A stretch of DNA of 64,000 nucleotides from assembly GCA_965153355.1 (NCBI GenBank), contig OZ231127.1:29078001-29142000 (forward strand), read 5' to 3'. A model generated the notes under the pieces. That model did not search any database. It was given only the letters and a program-made list of their open reading frames with translations, and was not told where the DNA came from. How positions within the stretch are numbered: position 1 is the first letter of the stretch; each line of letters begins with the position of its first letter. Of the stretch, positions 1 to 10,839 are shown piece after piece. Source of the stretch: Flaccisagitta enflata. Taxonomy: Eukaryota > Chaetognatha > Sagittoidea > Aphragmophora. The translations under genes were made by a program, and so were the position numbers.

Positions 1-680
1 GTACGCACGTGTAGGGTAAGCATGTATACATGTAAGTATGTAAGTAGGTATATGTAAGTATGTGAGTGTGAAGGTAAGTATGTAAGTAAGTATGTATACA
101 TAAGTAAAATGTAAGTATGTGGGTATGGGCATGCTTATAAGTAAGTATATATAAGTAGCATGTGGGTATGGGCATGTAAGTATGTAAGTATATGTAAGCA
201 TGTAAGCATGTATATGTAATTATGAGTATGTGGTATATGTAAGTATGTATATGTGTTATGTGTGTATATGTAAGGGTAAGTGTGTAAGTATGTGAGTATG
301 TAGGTATATATGGTTATTATAGTAAGTATGTAGGTATGTACATGTATATGTATGTGCAGTATGTATATATGTAATATGTAAGTAAGTATGTACATGTAAG
401 CATGTAAGTATGTAAGTAAGTATGTATGTATGTATGTACATATTTTGTAAGTAAGTATGTATGTAAGTATGTATGTAAGTATGTAAGTATGTAAGTAAGT
501 ATGTAAGTATGTAAGTATGTAAGTAAGTATGTATGTAAGTATGTAAGTATGTAGTATGTATGTAAGCATGTAAGTAAATATGTAAGTATGTATGTATGTA
601 AGTATGTAAATATGTAAGTATGTAATTAGGTAAGTATGTAATATTGTAAGTATGTAAGTATGTAAGTATGTAAGTAAGAC
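1..680. repeat. Degenerate TGTAAGTA / TATG tandem array
   Basis: The first 680 bases are a diverged array built from TGTAAGTA, GTATGTAT and close variants. It is interrupted by short pieces with GTGGGTATGGGCATG. Open frames on the minus strand are only the Thr-Tyr-Ile-Leu translation of the repeat. The left end of the array lies outside the window. Confidence 0.95.
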
Positions 681-779
681 GTGAAATCTGCCAGGGAAAA
701 ATGAAGCGCTTCACCCCATTTTTGCATCAATAATGTACTAATCATCTATCTACAAATGTTATCATTGCTCAAGATGTCA

Positions 780-1200
780 CTGGATACACTTGATATGTAC
801 GTCTGTTCCATATTTTACGCTTTAAATCGCCTTTTGATAAACAATTCTCACGGAAAATGGCAAAAAAATGAAGATTTTTAGTGAAATTCTGTTGACATTT
901 TTTTCTATTTTCTCAGGTCGAAAATATAAGAAAGCCACGCCCAAAAGAATTTTGCATTTTCAAAGACATAGTTCTCTCTAAAAACGATTCGGGAAGAGAA
1001 CTATGTTCTTTGTTTTTTCATTTTTTCATTTTCTATGCAAACTCATAATTTCGACCAACCCCTTGTCAGTGACAAAAAAGAAATTAATAGAAATTTTCTG
1101 TAAATCTTCCTCAGTAATTTGAGCTAAATCTGAGTCTCTTGCTAAACGGATGCAAATTTTGCTTTCAAATATCATGCATGTCTTATCTTAATCACTTTTA
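780..1200 (+). mobile_element. Dispersed repeat with conserved hairpin, copy A (family 3)
   Basis: This segment aligns by eye, in the opposite orientation, with the segment around 10840-11570. The best conserved core is a hairpin at 965-1010 with arms ACATAGTTCTCT and AGAGAACTATGT, framed by an imperfect inverted repeat GGTCGAAA/TTTCGACC at 916-1056. The shared sequence continues outside the hairpin (a TACAGAAAATTT-like block and a GTCACTGAC block), so the unit is at least about 300 bp. No coding frame is present. It is probably a non-autonomous DNA element or a fold-back repeat; its outer limits are not defined. Confidence 0.6.
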
Positions 1201-1291
1201 TTCACTTGTTTTTCTATTTTCACTCATGTATATTTTCTATTTTGACCCGTTTTGATACCCTAAATGTTGGCTTCGTGGGCACGCTGTCCTA

Positions 1292-1390
1292 AGTATGTAG
1301 TATGTAAGTATGTAGTAAGTATGTAGTATGTTAAGTTTGTAGTATGAAGTTATGTAGTTGTGTGTAGTATGAAGTTGTGTAGTTTTGTGT
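1292..1390 (+). repeat. GTAGTATGTAA minisatellite
   Basis: A short irregular array of GTAGTATG and GTAAGTAT units, related to the array at the window start. It grades into GTGTAGTTTTGTGT and then a half-site of hairpin family 1 (GCACGCGACT at 1397-1406). Confidence 0.8.
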
Positions 1391-1424
1391 AACTTAGCAC
1401 GCGACTGTTGACCTGTTGGGCTTG

Positions 1425-1924
1425 TTTTATTTTGATGTAACTAATGTATTCTAAAAATTTCAGGACCATAAACGTTCTTAAACATTCATCATAATGCACC
1501 TGAAAAATGGCTCATCCGTAAGGGGGCCAAAATTTCAAAATCATTTTTTGTCAAATCTGATACCAGATTCAGATTCCTTGTAAATAATTGAGTCTGATTC
1601 TAATATTTCTTTTATCAAAATTTTGTTTTTAAGCTGAAAAAATGCAAAAAAACCTCCAAAAATAAAGGTTTTTAAAAAACTAGGTCTTTTTTTGAGTTTT
1701 TTTGCATTTTTTCAGCTTAAAAACAAAATTATGAAGAAAAGAAATATAGTATCTGACATAATTTTTTACAAGGAATCTGAATCTGGCATCACATTTGAGG
1801 AAAAATGATTTTGAAATTTTGGCCCCCTTAAGGATGAGCCATTTTTCATGTGCAATATGATGAATGTTTAAGAACGTCTATGGTCCTGAACTTTTTAGAA
1901 TACATTAGTTACATCAAAATAAAA
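1425..1924. mobile_element. Fold-back (palindromic) element, about 500 bp
   Basis: The two halves are imperfect reverse complements along their whole length, with the centre near 1675. The ends read TTTTATTTTGATGTAACTAA on the left and the complement on the right. Internal blocks such as GGGGGCCAAAATTTCAAAAT and its complement pair too. No open frame and no clear target-site duplication were found. The structure fits a MITE or a fold-back element. Confidence 0.8.
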
Positions 1925-2371
1925 AAAATCTGGGCCCTCCTCAGGGTCCCTGCATGAAAAAAAGTGTATTCTCCTCAGCGTAACGTTGGTGGCTTAATGA
2001 TCACTCAGCGATATCGTTGCGATAAGATCATGCAACACCAACGAACGCTTTTATTATGCGGTGGCAGTTTAGTTAGGCACGTGTTTTGAAAATTGTATCA
2101 ATACAGTATTGAATACTGTGATTGCGCTGTTATTAAGCGCTGGCCGCGTTCTGATCACACAGCACTATGAATATGCATCATTGACGCCTGGTTGTGAATT
2201 CACCGGTACAACTGTCACTGGTTGATCGTTAGCCTCTGACATGCCATGCTGTTGACAACGGTGAGCACAAACTAACGGTCTTGACAATATTTTAAAACAT
2301 TGACGTTAGCCTGGTATGACGGTAGACGAACACGCTGTCAATATCATCTGCTATGTGTTCACTTGAATAAA
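1925..2371. other. Intergenic stretch, no gene seen
   Basis: Mixed-composition sequence without a supported gene. At 1973-1983 it carries CTCAGCGTAAC, identical to the outer tip of the inverted arms of the element at 2504-5318. This may be a solo end of the same family or chance. Confidence 0.6.
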
Positions 2372-2450
2372 ATCGTATCATATCGTATCATATCATATCA
2401 TATCATATCATATCATATCATATCATATCATATCATATCATATCATATCA
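2372..2450 (+). repeat. (TATCA)n pentanucleotide array
   Basis: About fifteen copies of TATCA, starting with CGTATCA variants and becoming regular towards the right end. Confidence 0.95.
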
Positions 2451-2960
2451 TACCATGACGATAATTATCGTTCCAGTCTTTGTTTTGATTTTCATCACCA
2501 ACATTACGCTGAGTCAACCACACTCAAAGTGCTTATCATGGCTCAGATACATGAAAAAACTGTAACACATTATAAAAAAGATGCACACAAATTGGCTGGG
2601 GATAGGGAATGAGCTGCAACCATCGCCAACACTAATTTCTAACTTGCCAGAAAAGACATTGAAAAAAATATTATGCATCTGTGTTTTAAATCAAGGCTAT
2701 GGTGTCCGAGTGGGCTGGCTCTAAATTTGGAATTGTGGTTAAGTTAAAGGAAGGCCCCATGCACTATAGTTGGCCATCCACATTGAGTAACTCCGCCTTT
2801 GCAAAGTTAAAAGATGACTAGAAATAATAAAAATGCTTCAAAATTGAAAAAAAAAAATATTTTGGCAAATTAACTCAATTTTTTTCTACTGGGTCATTCA
2901 GTTGTGAGTTATGGATGTGATTTAGGCCAAAAAATGGCAAGTGGATGCAATAGGGGGCTG

Positions 2961-3150
2961 ACGGACGGACGGACAGACGGACGGATGGACGGATGGACAG
3001 ACGGACGGACGGACGGACGGACGGACGGATGGACGGACGGACAGACGGATGGACAGACAGATGGACGGACCGACTGACGGAAGGACAGACGGACGGATGG
3101 AAGGACAGACGGATGGACAGAAGGACAGACTGATGAAAGGGCTGACAGAC
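2961..3150 (+). repeat. (GGAC/GGAT)n tract
   Basis: An irregular tetranucleotide array of GGAC with GGAT and AGAC variants. It forms the distal tract of the minus-oriented family 2 copy to its right. On the minus strand it translates as PSVRPSVCPS, a repeat artefact. Confidence 0.95.
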
Positions 3151-3215
3151 GGACGTCTCAAAATTCCCCCGTGTTCTACAGGACATCAACCCTTTGGGTC
3201 CGCTGCCCAAAAAGC
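3150..3215 (-). mobile_element. Hairpin family 2 copy a
   Basis: Read on the minus strand it runs GGGCAGCGGACCCAAAGGGT, then ATGTCCTGTAGAACAC, then a spacer and a (GTCC)n-like tract that continues to 2961. This is the family order. Confidence 0.85.
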
Positions 3216-3224
3216 TAGTAATTA

Positions 3225-3325
3225 GGTCTCAGAAGCTAGAATCTGAGTCTCAGAAGCCAGAATCTAAGTCCCAGAAACCAGAATCTAGGTCTCAGAAGCC
3301 AGAATCTAGGTCTCAACAGGTTGCC
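3225..3325 (+). repeat. 20-bp minisatellite, CAGAAGCCAGAATCTAGGTCT type
   Basis: About five units with a period of 20 bases (AGAAGCCAGAATCTAGGTCT). Related units occur at 16560-16660 and 17080-17260. Confidence 0.85.
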
Positions 3326-3480
3326 CAAGGGCAATATGTGGTCAGCGATACCCGTTGTCCTGCTTTGCATTATAGTGAAATGGAGTGAGAGAAAGCAGGG
3401 CAGCGGCCCCAAAGGGAACGAAGTCCTGTAGAACACAGGGGGATTTTCGTTCGTCATTTCGTCCGTCCATCCGTCCATTC
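3326..3480 (+). mobile_element. Hairpin family 2 copy b
   Basis: It contains the family lead region (GGTCAGCGATACCCGTTGTC), then GGCAGCGGCCCCAAAGGGAA, then GTCCTGTAGAACACAGGGGG, then TCCGTCC-type repeats ending at CCCCC. It faces copy c across the minisatellite. Confidence 0.85.
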
Positions 3481-3835
3481 CCCCAGGCCCTCTCAGGCCT
3501 GAAATCTGCCCTCTCAGGCCTGAAATTTACCCTCTCAGGCCTGAAATCTGCCCTTTCAGGCCCTGAATCTGCAAGGGCAGATTTCAGGCCTGAGAGGACA
3601 GATTTAAAGCCCAAGAGAACTGATTTCAGGCTTGAGAGGAAAGATTTCAGGCCTAAGAGGGCAGATTTCAGGCCTGAGAGGACAGATTTCAGGCCGAAGA
3701 GGGCAGATTAAAGGCCTGAGAGGGCAGATTCAAACCCTGAGAGGGCAGATTCAAACCCTGAGAGTGCAGATTTCAGGCCTGAGAGGGTAAATTTCAGGCC
3801 TGAAAGGGCAGATTTCATGCCTGAGAGGGTCTGGG
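3481..3835. repeat. 21-bp minisatellite arranged as an inverted repeat
   Basis: Units of AGGCCTGAAATCTGCCCTCTC run left to right until about 3570. From there the same unit runs as its complement to 3835. Together with family 2 copies b and c the region 3400-3915 is one large palindrome. The open frames here translate the repeat. Confidence 0.9.
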
Positions 3836-3925
3836 GGGATGAACGGACGGACGAACGGAATGACGAACGAAAGTCCCCCTGTGTTCTACAAGACTTCGTC
3901 CCCTTTGAGGCCGCTGCCCAAAAGC
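3836..3925 (-). mobile_element. Hairpin family 2 copy c
   Basis: On the minus strand it reads GGCAGCGGCCTCAAAGGGGA, then GTCTTGTAGAACACAGGGGG, then TCGTTC/GTCCGTCC tetranucleotides and CCCCC. It is the inverted partner of copy b. Confidence 0.85.
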
Positions 3926-3984
3926 CAGAATCCAAGGAGCTAAGATGATGGACTTTAGACCAGTAATAAGGTACTCTGGCCAGA

Positions 3985-4060
3985 TTTGGGCCATTTTGCT
4001 TGGGTTTGGGTAATTTTGCTTGGATTTGGGCAATTTGGCAAAATTTGTGTCAGAATTGGC
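3985..4060 (+). repeat. About 20-bp minisatellite (GGGCCATTTTGCTTGGATTT type)
   Basis: Three to four units of TTGGGCCATTTTGCTTGGGT. The complementary unit, with GGCCCAAATCCAAGCAATAT, recurs at 16490-16565, so this short array is dispersed. Confidence 0.7.
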
Positions 4061-4214
4061 CCTAAAATAGACCATTTGAATGTGGTGGGGGAGATGGACA
4101 TTCATACAGACGGACAGATGGACATACAGACAGATCCCCTATGTTGCTCTAAAATTAGGTGGATTTGCTGAAGTAAAAAAATTCATTTAATTTCAAAGCT
4201 CGTGTATAGTCATT

Positions 4215-4570
4215 TTTAGGCAGCAGCCCCAAACAGAACAAAGTCCTGTAAAACACAGGGGGACTTTCGTTTATCCGTCTGTCATTCCATCTGTTCATCC
4301 CCCATTAAGCCTCTTCGACCAGATATCTGTCATTTCCGGCCAGACTTTGCCCTTTCAAGCCTAAAATCTGCCCTCTATGACCTGAAATCTGCCTTCTCAG
4401 GCCTAAAATTTGCCCTCTAAAGCCTCAAATCTGCCCTCTCAGGTCTCAAATCTAGCTTCTCAGGCATCAGTTCAGTCCTCAGGATTCAAATCTGCTGTCT
4501 TAGATATCAAATCTGCTCTTTCAGTCCTCACATCAGCTATTTTAGGCCACTTATCTACCTTCACAGATTT
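4215..4570 (+). mobile_element. Hairpin family 2 copy d with minisatellite
   Basis: GGCAGCAGCCCCAAACAGAA, GTCCTGTAAAACACAGGGGG and TCCGTCTGTC-type repeats up to about 4310. These are followed by diverged 21-bp units (AGGCCTAAAATCTGCCCTCT) to about 4570. This is the full order lead, hairpins, tetranucleotides, C-run, minisatellite. Confidence 0.8.
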
Positions 4571-5324
4571 CAATTAGAAAATTGAGTTGATTTGCTAAAA
4601 TTATCAATTTTTTTTATTTTGGAAGCATTTTTGTCATTTTTTTGTTATTTTTGGTCTTTATTCCGATTTTTACAAAGTCTGTTTTGTAAACCAGAGTCAA
4701 ATTTTGTGCAGTTATCAGTCTCTTACACTCCACTGAGCCTATATGTTTGGAGAAATTGACAATAAGAGGGAAAAAGTTTATCATTATTCTTTATTTTTGA
4801 AGTATGTTTGGAATGGTTCATTTTTTGATCTTTTTTTGGTCATTTTGTCATTCTAAACAGCCCCCTATTGCATCCACTTGCCATTTTTTGGCCTAAATCA
4901 CATCCATAACTCACAACTGAATGACCCAGTAGAAAAAAATTGAGTTGATTTGCCAAAATAATCTTTTTTTTTTTCAATTTTGAAGCATTTTTATTAAATC
5001 TAGTCATTTTTTTTATTTTGCAAAGGCGGAGTTACCCAATGTGGATGGCCAACTATAGTGCATGGGGCCTTCCTTTAACTTAACCACAATTCCAAATTTA
5101 GAGCCAGCCCACTCGGACACCATAGCCTTGATTTAAAACACAGATGCATAATTTTTTTTTCAATGTCTTTTCTGGCAAGTTAGAAATTAGTGTTGGCGAT
5201 GGTTGCAACTCATTCCCTATCCCCAGCCAATTTGTGTGCATCTTTTTTATAATGTGTTACAGTTTTTTCATGTATCTGAGCCATGATAAGGACTTTGAGT
5301 GTGGTTGACTCAGCGTAACCAACA

Positions 5325-5553
5325 TGAAGTCATCTTGATGTATGCAATAATCACACGAAGCAAACGTAAGGGGAAAATGTTGTGAATTTAGTAAATAAAA
5401 CCGATCACGAAAGACTCCCACTCGAAATTTTCAAATTCAAATTTGCATATGATAAACGACAGCGAATTGCAAATCGCTCTCGGGGTCATGTGGCTTTCCG
5501 TTACGCACACTCGCGTACACTTGGCCCCATGAAACGCGTAACTTTGGTAAAAT

Positions 5554-5557
<4 letters not shown>
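5325..5557. other. Intergenic stretch, no gene seen
   Basis: No repeat, RNA gene or coding signature recognised between the fold-back element and the (GA)n array. Confidence 0.5.

Positions 5558-5634
<77 letters not shown>
5558..5634 (+). repeat. (GA)n microsatellite
   Basis: Near-perfect GA dinucleotides, with one GACA interruption near the right end. Confidence 0.98.
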
Positions 5635-5635
<1 letters not shown>

Positions 5636-5999
5636 TAAATCATGCACGCGTTTGTCGTAAATGAATAGCCCAATGACCGAGTGAGTCGCCGGTTTATGTA
5701 TTTGAGTTTTCATTTGTCTTGGCTGTCTAACACACGTGTAATAATGATTAGAAAAGTTTACACAAATCCGATCCTATTGGGAGTTGTAAAACACGTATTC
5801 TCCGTTGAGAGGCTTTTGACAGACTGTCACCGTTCAATGACGCCCATTGAAGCTTGTAAAATATTTTATTTGAGTAATAAAATCCAGTGAACATTAGAAA
5901 AGTTTAAAATTCACTCGGATTTGAAATATTGGTAAATGGTTATTATTTCGACCGACCAGAGGATGCGTCCCTAACGTTTTATTTATTTACTCCAAGGAT
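5635..5999. other. Intergenic stretch, no gene seen
   Basis: Short open frames of 60-70 codons only. No family signature recognised. Confidence 0.5.
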
Positions 6000-6140
6000 A
6001 TCAAAATCCATGATGAAGATTCTATGTTCACAGTTAATTCCGCGGATGACGTATTTTGCAATAAATTATATATCAAAATCCATGATGAAGATTTTATGTT
6101 CACAGTTAATTCCGCGGATGACGTATTTTGCAGTAAATTA
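6000..6140 (+). repeat. Tandem duplication of about 70 bp
   Basis: Two nearly identical copies of a unit containing TCCATGATGAAGATT, GTTCACAGTTAATTCCGCGG and ATGACGTATTTTGCA. The open frames across it duplicate the same peptide. No known domain is visible. Confidence 0.9.
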
Positions 6141-6429
6141 GAAGAAGAAGCCAACTTACTGATAAAGATAAATGTTAATACTAGTGACAAACAAGATGGT
6201 CATTGTCCAAAAAGCGAATTGCGAATGGCGAGTGGCAAATGGAAGACTGTACATTGTGCAATGCACATTTTTGATTGCCAAAAAGCCATAGCAAAGTGAT
6301 GCGAGAACGGACGTGGTGAGAGTCTCCCTCTGTTTGAAGGGAGCACACACTATAAAAGAAATTTCGCTCTCAACCCAATTGACGTAAGATTTTAACTTCA
6401 TTAAAATAAGGCCAGACACGGAGCTATTT

Positions 6430-6556
6430 AAGTCGCGTGTGGGTGGGCAGGGGCAATGACGCAAAAAACGCCCGTAAATGGCAATAAGATAAATGCCATT
6501 TTAACTGAGGGACTGACCAACAGATTGAGAAAGCGGGTTTTAGAGTCGCGTGTACA
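6430..6556 (-). mobile_element. Hairpin family 1 copy (diverged)
   Basis: The left end carries AGTCGCGTGTGGGTGGGCAG (half-site plus the complement of the CTGCCC motif). The right end has AGCGGGTTTTAGAGTCGCGTG. The hairpin second arm is decayed. Confidence 0.6.
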
Positions 6557-6716
6557 CAAAATATAGTTGAATTATGATAAAAAAGAGATTTCTTATACGA
6601 TAAAACTAGACATTAAAGCAATTTTACGATACGGTAGGAGAGGTCGGTTCCCTTTTGATCAGGTCCAAAGTTCGGCCCGGTGTTTTTTTTTATTAGGGGG
6701 CGGGGAGACCGCGGAG

Positions 6717-7290
6717 CTGACATTCGCAGATGACATTCGGAGCAGACATTTTTAGCTCACATTTGTCGGTGACATTCGAGGCTGACATTCGAAACTTAGA
6801 ATCGGAGTCAACATTTTTCAGCTCACATTTATAGGTGACATTCGACATTCATTGGTGACATTCGAGGCTGACATTTGAAGCTGACATTCGAAACTTAGAA
6901 TTGGAGCAAACATTTTTCAGCTCACATTTGTAGGTGACATTCAACATTCGTAGGTGACAATTGAGGCTGACATTTGAAGCTTAGAATCGGAGCAAACATT
7001 TTTCAGCTCACATTTGTAGGTGACATTCAACATTCGTAGGTGACATTTGAGGCTGACATTTGAAGCTTAGAATTAGAGCACAAAATTTTCAGCTCACATT
7101 TTTAGGTGACATTTGAGGCTGACATTTGAAGCTTACATTCGAAGCTTAGAATTGGAGCAAACATTTTTCAGCTCACATTTGTAGGTGACATTCAGGGCTG
7201 ACAATTGAGGCTGACATTCGAAGCTTAGAACCAGAGCAAACATTTTTCAGCTCACATTCGTAGGTGACATTCGCGAATGTATTCGGAGCT
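6717..7290 (+). repeat. GACATT-type minisatellite with nested units
   Basis: Seven blocks each contain CATTTTTCAGCTCACATTTG followed by GTAGGTGACATTC and GGCTGACATTTGAAGCTTAGA. The block length varies from roughly 67 to 99 bases because the GACATT sub-unit of about 20 bases is itself repeated. No coding potential was seen. Confidence 0.9.
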
Positions 7291-7424
7291 TACTACAGAC
7301 TTCTAAGGTCGTTCTACAACTCGGATCTAAGCGTTGCGTGCGCACACAAAAAAAGACCAGCCGAAAAATCCATACCACGGCTTATTCAATCAGTGACATA
7401 ATAAGAAAAGAAAAGAGAGAATGG

Positions 7425-8689
<1,265 letters not shown>

Positions 8690-8693
8690 TGTA

Positions 8694-8961
8694 CAGTCTA
8701 TGGACGTTTCGGTATTTGTAGATATGTCAACAGTTTGGTATATTTCGACCCGTTGAAATTTGTCATTCTGGCATATTTCAATGGGTTGAAATCTTTTATT
8801 TTGGCACATTTCAACATGTTGAAATCTCTCATTCTACAAGATTAATATCAGTAGAATGAAAGATTTTAACCCGTTGAAATATGCCGTAATGAGAGATTTC
8901 AACGGGTTGAAATGTACCAAACTGCTGACATATCTACAAATACCGAAATGTCCATAGACTG
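8694..8961. mobile_element. 268-bp palindromic MITE-like element with 4-bp duplication
   Basis: The ends CAGTCTATGGACGTTTCGGT and its complement pair, with CTACAAATACCGAAATGTCC on the right arm. The four bases on each side are identical, TGTA (8690-8693 and 8962-8965). The interior repeats a CAACGGGTTGAAAT motif in both orientations. It has no open frame. Its CAGTC..GGAC ends and 4-bp duplication match the two elements at 48220 and 53697, so these may share a transposase source. Confidence 0.8.
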
Positions 8962-8965
8962 TGTA

Positions 8966-9296
8966 GCTGAATTCTTTCCATTTGAATCAACGATTATCTT
9001 TACATGAGCAAGAAATCACTTCACTGCAAGAGCTTAGTTTTGGGGTATTACCCTATACTTCCAGAAATGTTTTGGTCAAGTGGTTTTTTGATTTTCAGAC
9101 GGAAGAATAGATGGAAAATAATTCTTGACTGTTCTTACAGTAAGCTTTTTTCGCGCTCTTTTGCTTTCTATTTTTCAGCGGACTTTTCTATTCATAGTTT
9201 TCTTAATAACTCATGGGGGAACTTTGTTTACAGAAGAAATCAAGGAGTAGAATGCCATGGAAACCACCGGACACAACTCTATCAAATGAACTGCAA
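8966..9296. other. Intergenic stretch, no gene seen
   Basis: AT-rich sequence. One 109-codon plus-strand frame (9004-9333) shows no domain and runs into the next element, so it was not called. Confidence 0.5.
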
Positions 9297-9298
9297 TA

Positions 9299-9795
9299 CA
9301 CTTTTTTTTTTTTATAAGAACGTCATTTTTTGAGCAAGCCTTCAATGTTCTTAAATTTTGAGCAGTTTTAAGGCTTGAATGTTCTTAAATTGTTCTTAAT
9401 TTAAATATACTTTTAAACCTTCAATTAAGAACGTTCTTAATTAGTTTTCAGTTTCTCATTAAGGAGAAAATGATGGAAAATCTTAATGAAACAATAAAAG
9501 AGCAGATTTTAACGTTTTAAATGAATTAAGATCAATGAAAGTAGAAAAATATGCTGAATAAAAAGAGACATGATTTGATGAACAGAAGAGATACAGAGTC
9601 CATTCAGTTACAAAGGACAATTGATTAAAAAAAGCCCAGGAAAAAAATGTTCTTAGATTTTTAGGATTTTAAGCCTAATGTTCTTAAATTTTTGAAGAAA
9701 TGAAGCCTTCCAATGTTCTTAGAATGTTCTTAAATTTTTAACGATTTGAAGCCTAACGTTCTTATAAACTTGGTTCTTATAAAAAAAAAAAAGTG
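9299..9795. mobile_element. 497-bp MITE-like element, CACTTTTTT ends
   Basis: The left end CACTTTTTTTTTTTTATAAG and the right end are reverse complements over about 24 bases, with TA flanking both sides. The interior repeats ATGTTCTTAAATTTT and AAGCCTT motifs at both ends, mostly as inverted copies. There is no coding frame. The TA flank suits several DNA transposon groups and is too short to assign one. Confidence 0.65.
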
Positions 9796-9797
9796 TA

Positions 9798-10064
9798 TAC
9801 AAATAGGGTCTAAAAGCTGACATCGTTTCAATAGCCACCCATCTCGCTTTTTTTGTGTCCTATGTCGGATTGCTAAAAGCATGAGTAAGCTTTTCTTGTC
9901 AAGTATCATTTCTACCGAACAGGTTCGGACCAAGCCTCTTATAGAATCACGGGTCCCCGACGAAAACCAACGAGATTAACAACCAGTGGGATGGTCAAAT
10001 CGTATTGTTATTGTTGTTGTTGTTGTCGGATGCCAAAAGAAACTTTCGGAACAGTTTTCGGCCT
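9798..10064. other. Intergenic stretch with short (GTT)n run
   Basis: No gene seen. A run of TTG trinucleotides lies at 10005-10026. On the minus strand it would be a CAA-rich tail such as some SINEs carry, but no Pol III box was found upstream of it. Confidence 0.4.
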
Positions 10065-10665
10065 GTACTATCTAGAGCAAAAGTATGGCAACAGATGTTT
10101 TGAGCAATATCTCTGCTTAGAATAAAAAGATCATACAAAAATCAGTGAGATTCTGAAACCAGATCAAATTTCTGACCCAAGGACGCAAATTGCATTCATA
10201 TAAGTCAAAGTGTTTAGAGATGACAGATAAAACAAGATTGCTACTCCAAATCAAAAATGGCAAAAAAGATTGTAGTTAGTTATTGAATGATGGCACTTTG
10301 ACACATTGCGCTGTCACAAAGATGCAATGGCACACAAAACAAAGTGTCAATCTTTTTTTGTGGTTGGCTGGGGACAGCCCAAATCTCAAATCCTGCTTTG
10401 GTCTCAAACAGAGCAGCTACTAAGCAAGGGACATATGACTTTTGTCGCATGGCAAGGTTTAAAAAAATCACTCTTAAAGTCTAGAGGAAGATCTTGCCAA
10501 CTTACTTAAAATCTCAAATGCATGCTGATGCCTGTGAAGGCGGTCATTGATGCCCAGGGAGAGAACGCCGTGAATTGAATATATTTTGCAATCATATTAT
10601 GCATTATTTATCAAATACATAAATAAAGTTTTATGGTGTTGCCATACTTTTGCTCTAGATAGTAC
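10065..10665. mobile_element. 601-bp element with 29-bp terminal inverted repeats
   Basis: The left end GTACTATCTAGAGCAAAAGT, continuing with ATGGCAACA, is matched by its complement ending at 10665. The interior is non-coding and not palindromic. Flanking bases CCTG and CTTG are a near match only, so no target duplication is claimed. It is probably a non-autonomous DNA transposon. Confidence 0.75.
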
Positions 10666-10839
10666 TTGTTATTGTGATGCGATTTACTCCAGAAAGGACA
10701 TGCATAACAACATCACCAGGTACATAATAGGTCATATGTCCTGATAAGACGGTCTACTTCCAAAGGCAACATTTGTATTTCAACGGTGGCTAAAATCAAG
10801 AATCAAAAATGAATAAAACTAAATAATTATACCAAAATA
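10666..10839. other. Short intergenic stretch
   Basis: Nothing recognised. Confidence 0.4.

Larger units (their letters stand above)
2504..5318. mobile_element. 2.8-kb fold-back composite with long terminal inverted repeats
   Basis: Left arm 2504-2960 and right arm 4858-5318 are reverse complements, about 95% identical by eye, both ending in TTACGCTGAGTCAACC. The six bases outside each end are the same, CCAACA (2498-2503 and 5319-5324), as expected for a target-site duplication. The interior holds no transposase. It consists of four hairpin family 2 copies, (GGAC)n-like tracts and minisatellites of 20-21 bp. Long arms with a non-coding core fit a fold-back type DNA element. The superfamily is not assignable from these ends. 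Confidence 0.85.

Noticed and set aside
1-680. Telomeric or centromeric array
   Set aside because: TGTAAGTA is not a known telomere unit and the array is too diverged and short in this window to argue for a centromere.
2875-3210. Open frame reading PSVRPSVCPS repeats
   Set aside because: It is the translation of a (GGAC)n tract; such frames arise in any GTCC array and show no non-repeat coding part.
9004-9333. 109-codon frame before the 9299 element
   Set aside because: No domain is visible and the frame runs into the terminal T-run of the element.
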